13,947 nt of DNA, taken from positions 1 to 13,947 of the forward strand of contig JAJRYI010000254.1 in NCBI GenBank assembly GCA_024275815.1. The letters run 5' to 3'. A program made the position numbers and the translations under genes. The stretch comes from Actinomycetes bacterium. Lineage in GTDB: Bacteria; Actinomycetota; Acidimicrobiia; Spongiisociales; UBA5794. Positions within the stretch are counted from its first letter, which is position 1. Every line of letters starts with the position of its first letter. The notes beneath the pieces were generated by a model. The model saw only the letters and a list, made by a program, of their open reading frames with translations, was not told where the DNA came from and ran no database searches. Positions 12,888 to 13,947 of this stretch are shown here, in pieces.

Positions 12888-13769
12888 GTGGCATCCGCCG
12901 AAGTACGCCAGATCCGCCGACGCATCAAGAGCGTCGAGTCGACGATGAAGATCACGCGCGCGATGGAACTCATCGCAACGGCGCGCATCGGCAAGGCTCA
13001 GGTTCGCGTTGCCCAGGCCAAGCCCTACACGCAGAAGATGAACGATGTGATCCGGAACATCGCTGCTGCGACCGGTTCGTTGTCCCATCCGCTGCTCGAG
13101 ACGAGAGACGTCGAGACCGTCGGTGTTCTCATCGTCACCTCGGACCGCGGTCTCGCCGGCGGCTACAACTCTTCGGTGATTCGACTTGCTGAAGCAGCGG
13201 TCATCAAGCACCGTTCCGAGGGCAGGAACGTACGCATCTACGCAGTCGGTGGCAAGGCACTCGCGTACTTCCGGTACCGCAAGTACCCGATCGAGCGTTC
13301 ATGGCTCAACATCACCGACACACCGGGGTACGGAGACGCACGCGCGATCGCGAACGTACTCCTCGACGAGTACGCGAGCGAGCACGTCGATGCCGTCGAA
13401 GCGTACGCAACGGAGTACGTCTCGGCGTTGACTCAGAACGCGATGTTCTGGCCCGTGCTTCCGATTCAGCCCCCCGACGTTGAAGGTGACGCGGTCATAG
13501 AACCGGTCGGTTACACCTTCGAGCCGTCGGCTGAGGAGATCCTCAGCAGGCTGCTCCCGCGTTACCTCGAAGGAACCATGTTCGGCATGCTGCTGGAAGC
13601 ATCAGCATCCGAGCACGCCGCACGGCGTCGCGCCATGAAGGCAGCGACGGAGAACGCAGAAGAGATGACGCGCCTGTTGACTCGCGAGGCGAACCAGGCA
13701 CGTCAGGCAGAGATCACAACAGAAATCAGCGAGATCGTCGGCGGCGCTGAGGCGCTGTCGGGCGGTTGA
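12888..13769 (+). CDS. atpG: F1Fo ATP synthase subunit gamma
   Basis: A 293-residue central shaft subunit. The N-terminal helix has the family pattern I-R-R-R-I-K-S-V-E-S-T-M-K-I-T-R-A-M-E-L-I-A-x-A-R (9-33). The Rossmann-like middle contains T-S-D-R-G-L-A-G-G-Y-N (84-94). The long C-terminal helix starts at about 219 and includes E-H-A-A-R-R-R-A-M-K-A-A-T-E-N-A-E-E-M (242-260). All conserved parts are present and the length is usual. The start is GTG 12888, 6 nt after the atpA stop; a G-run at 12872-12876 is the only ribosome site and is distant. A gap of 31 nt leads to atpD. Confidence 0.97.
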   Translation: MASAEVRQIRRRIKSVESTMKITRAMELIATARIGKAQVRVAQAKPYTQKMNDVIRNIAAATGSLSHPLLETRDVETVGVLIVTSDRGLAGGYNSSVIRLAEAAVIKHRSEGRNVRIYAVGGKALAYFRYRKYPIERSWLNITDTPGYGDARAIANVLLDEYASEHVDAVEAYATEYVSALTQNAMFWPVLPIQPPDVEGDAVIEPVGYTFEPSAEEILSRLLPRYLEGTMFGMLLEASASEHAARRRAMKAATENAEEMTRLLTREANQARQAEITTEISEIVGGAEALSGG

Positions 13770-13800
13770 GAGTTCACATGAGAAACACGGAGAGCACCAC

Positions 13801-13947
13801 ATGAGCGTGACAACCCTCGCCTCCGGTCGCATCGTCAAGGTGGCGGGCCCGGTTATCGACGTCGAGTTCCCGCCGGATGCATTGCCGGAGATCAACTACG
13901 CCATCGAGGTGGATCTCGAGGTCCAAGGCGTCAAGTCGACCCTCATC
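13801..13947 (+). CDS. atpD: F1Fo ATP synthase subunit beta, first 49 codons (3' end outside window)
   Basis: Only the first 49 residues of the catalytic beta subunit are in view. They show the N-terminal barrel signature G-R-I-V-K-V-A-G-P-V-I-D-V-E-F-P-P-D-A-L-P-E-I-N-Y-A (9-34), which is diagnostic of F-type beta. The nucleotide-binding sites lie beyond the window. The start is ATG 13801 with GGAG at 13789-13792, a good spacing of 8 nt. An upstream eight-codon reading frame (13778-13804) ends by overlapping this start as ATGA. By normal operon order atpC (epsilon) should follow. Confidence 0.95.
   Translation, partial: MSVTTLASGRIVKVAGPVIDVEFPPDALPEINYAIEVDLEVQGVKSTLI

Noticed and set aside
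1..13947. Mobile element, CRISPR array, defence or phage island
   Set aside because: Every gene-sized stretch is assigned to a core gene in conserved order; no transposase, integrase, direct-repeat array or compositional break is present.

Overview
This window is a dense, one-directional stretch of core bacterial genes, all on the + strand. It is GC-rich (about 60% by eye), uses GTG/TTG as well as ATG starts, and most neighbouring genes touch or overlap. The order rho - rpmE - prfA - prmC - Sua5 - glyA - atp operon is the classic Actinobacteria/Gram-positive arrangement. The Rho N-terminal half carries an Arg/Asn-rich insertion of the kind seen in high-GC Gram-positives. The ATP synthase b and delta subunits are separate genes, not fused as in mycobacteria. 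I read this as a chromosome piece from an actinobacterium outside the best-studied orders, possibly Acidimicrobiia-like; that placement is inference.

Layout. Positions 1-1065 hold the 3' part of rmuC. After a probable promoter and a structured leader of about 130 nt comes rho (1235-2710). A translation-linked cluster follows: ribosomal protein L31 of the zinc-free B type (2763-3059), a DUF1385/YqhQ-like membrane protein (3060-4004), release factor 1 (3997-5076), its methyltransferase PrmC (5081-5887), a Sua5/YwlC threonylcarbamoyl-AMP synthase (5892-6476) and an unrecognised membrane protein (6473-6985). glyA stands alone between two gaps of about 100 bp (7101-8372). A second good promoter then precedes the F1Fo ATP synthase operon: atpZ, atpI, atpB (a), atpE (c), atpF (b), atpH (delta), atpA (alpha), atpG (gamma), and the first 49 codons of atpD (beta), which run off the window.

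How the genes work together. PrmC methylates the GGQ glutamine of release factors and sits directly behind prfA. Sua5 starts the t6A tRNA modification, and L31 is a ribosome component, so the middle cluster concerns translation. The atp cluster is a complete Fo plus most of F1, with its two assembly or ion-transport accessories AtpZ and AtpI in front. The c-subunit carries proton-type, not sodium-type, ligands.

I found no mobile element, CRISPR array, tRNA, rRNA, phage or defence gene, and no new multi-gene system. The points worth a second look are local: a four-fold TAAN stop cassette plus doubled Shine-Dalgarno before atpE, the structured C-rich rho leader, the type B L31 at the rho locus, the RN repeat in Rho, matching promoter-like elements before rho and atp, and active-site-proximal substitutions in GlyA and RF1. 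No stretch above 300 bp lacks a gene.
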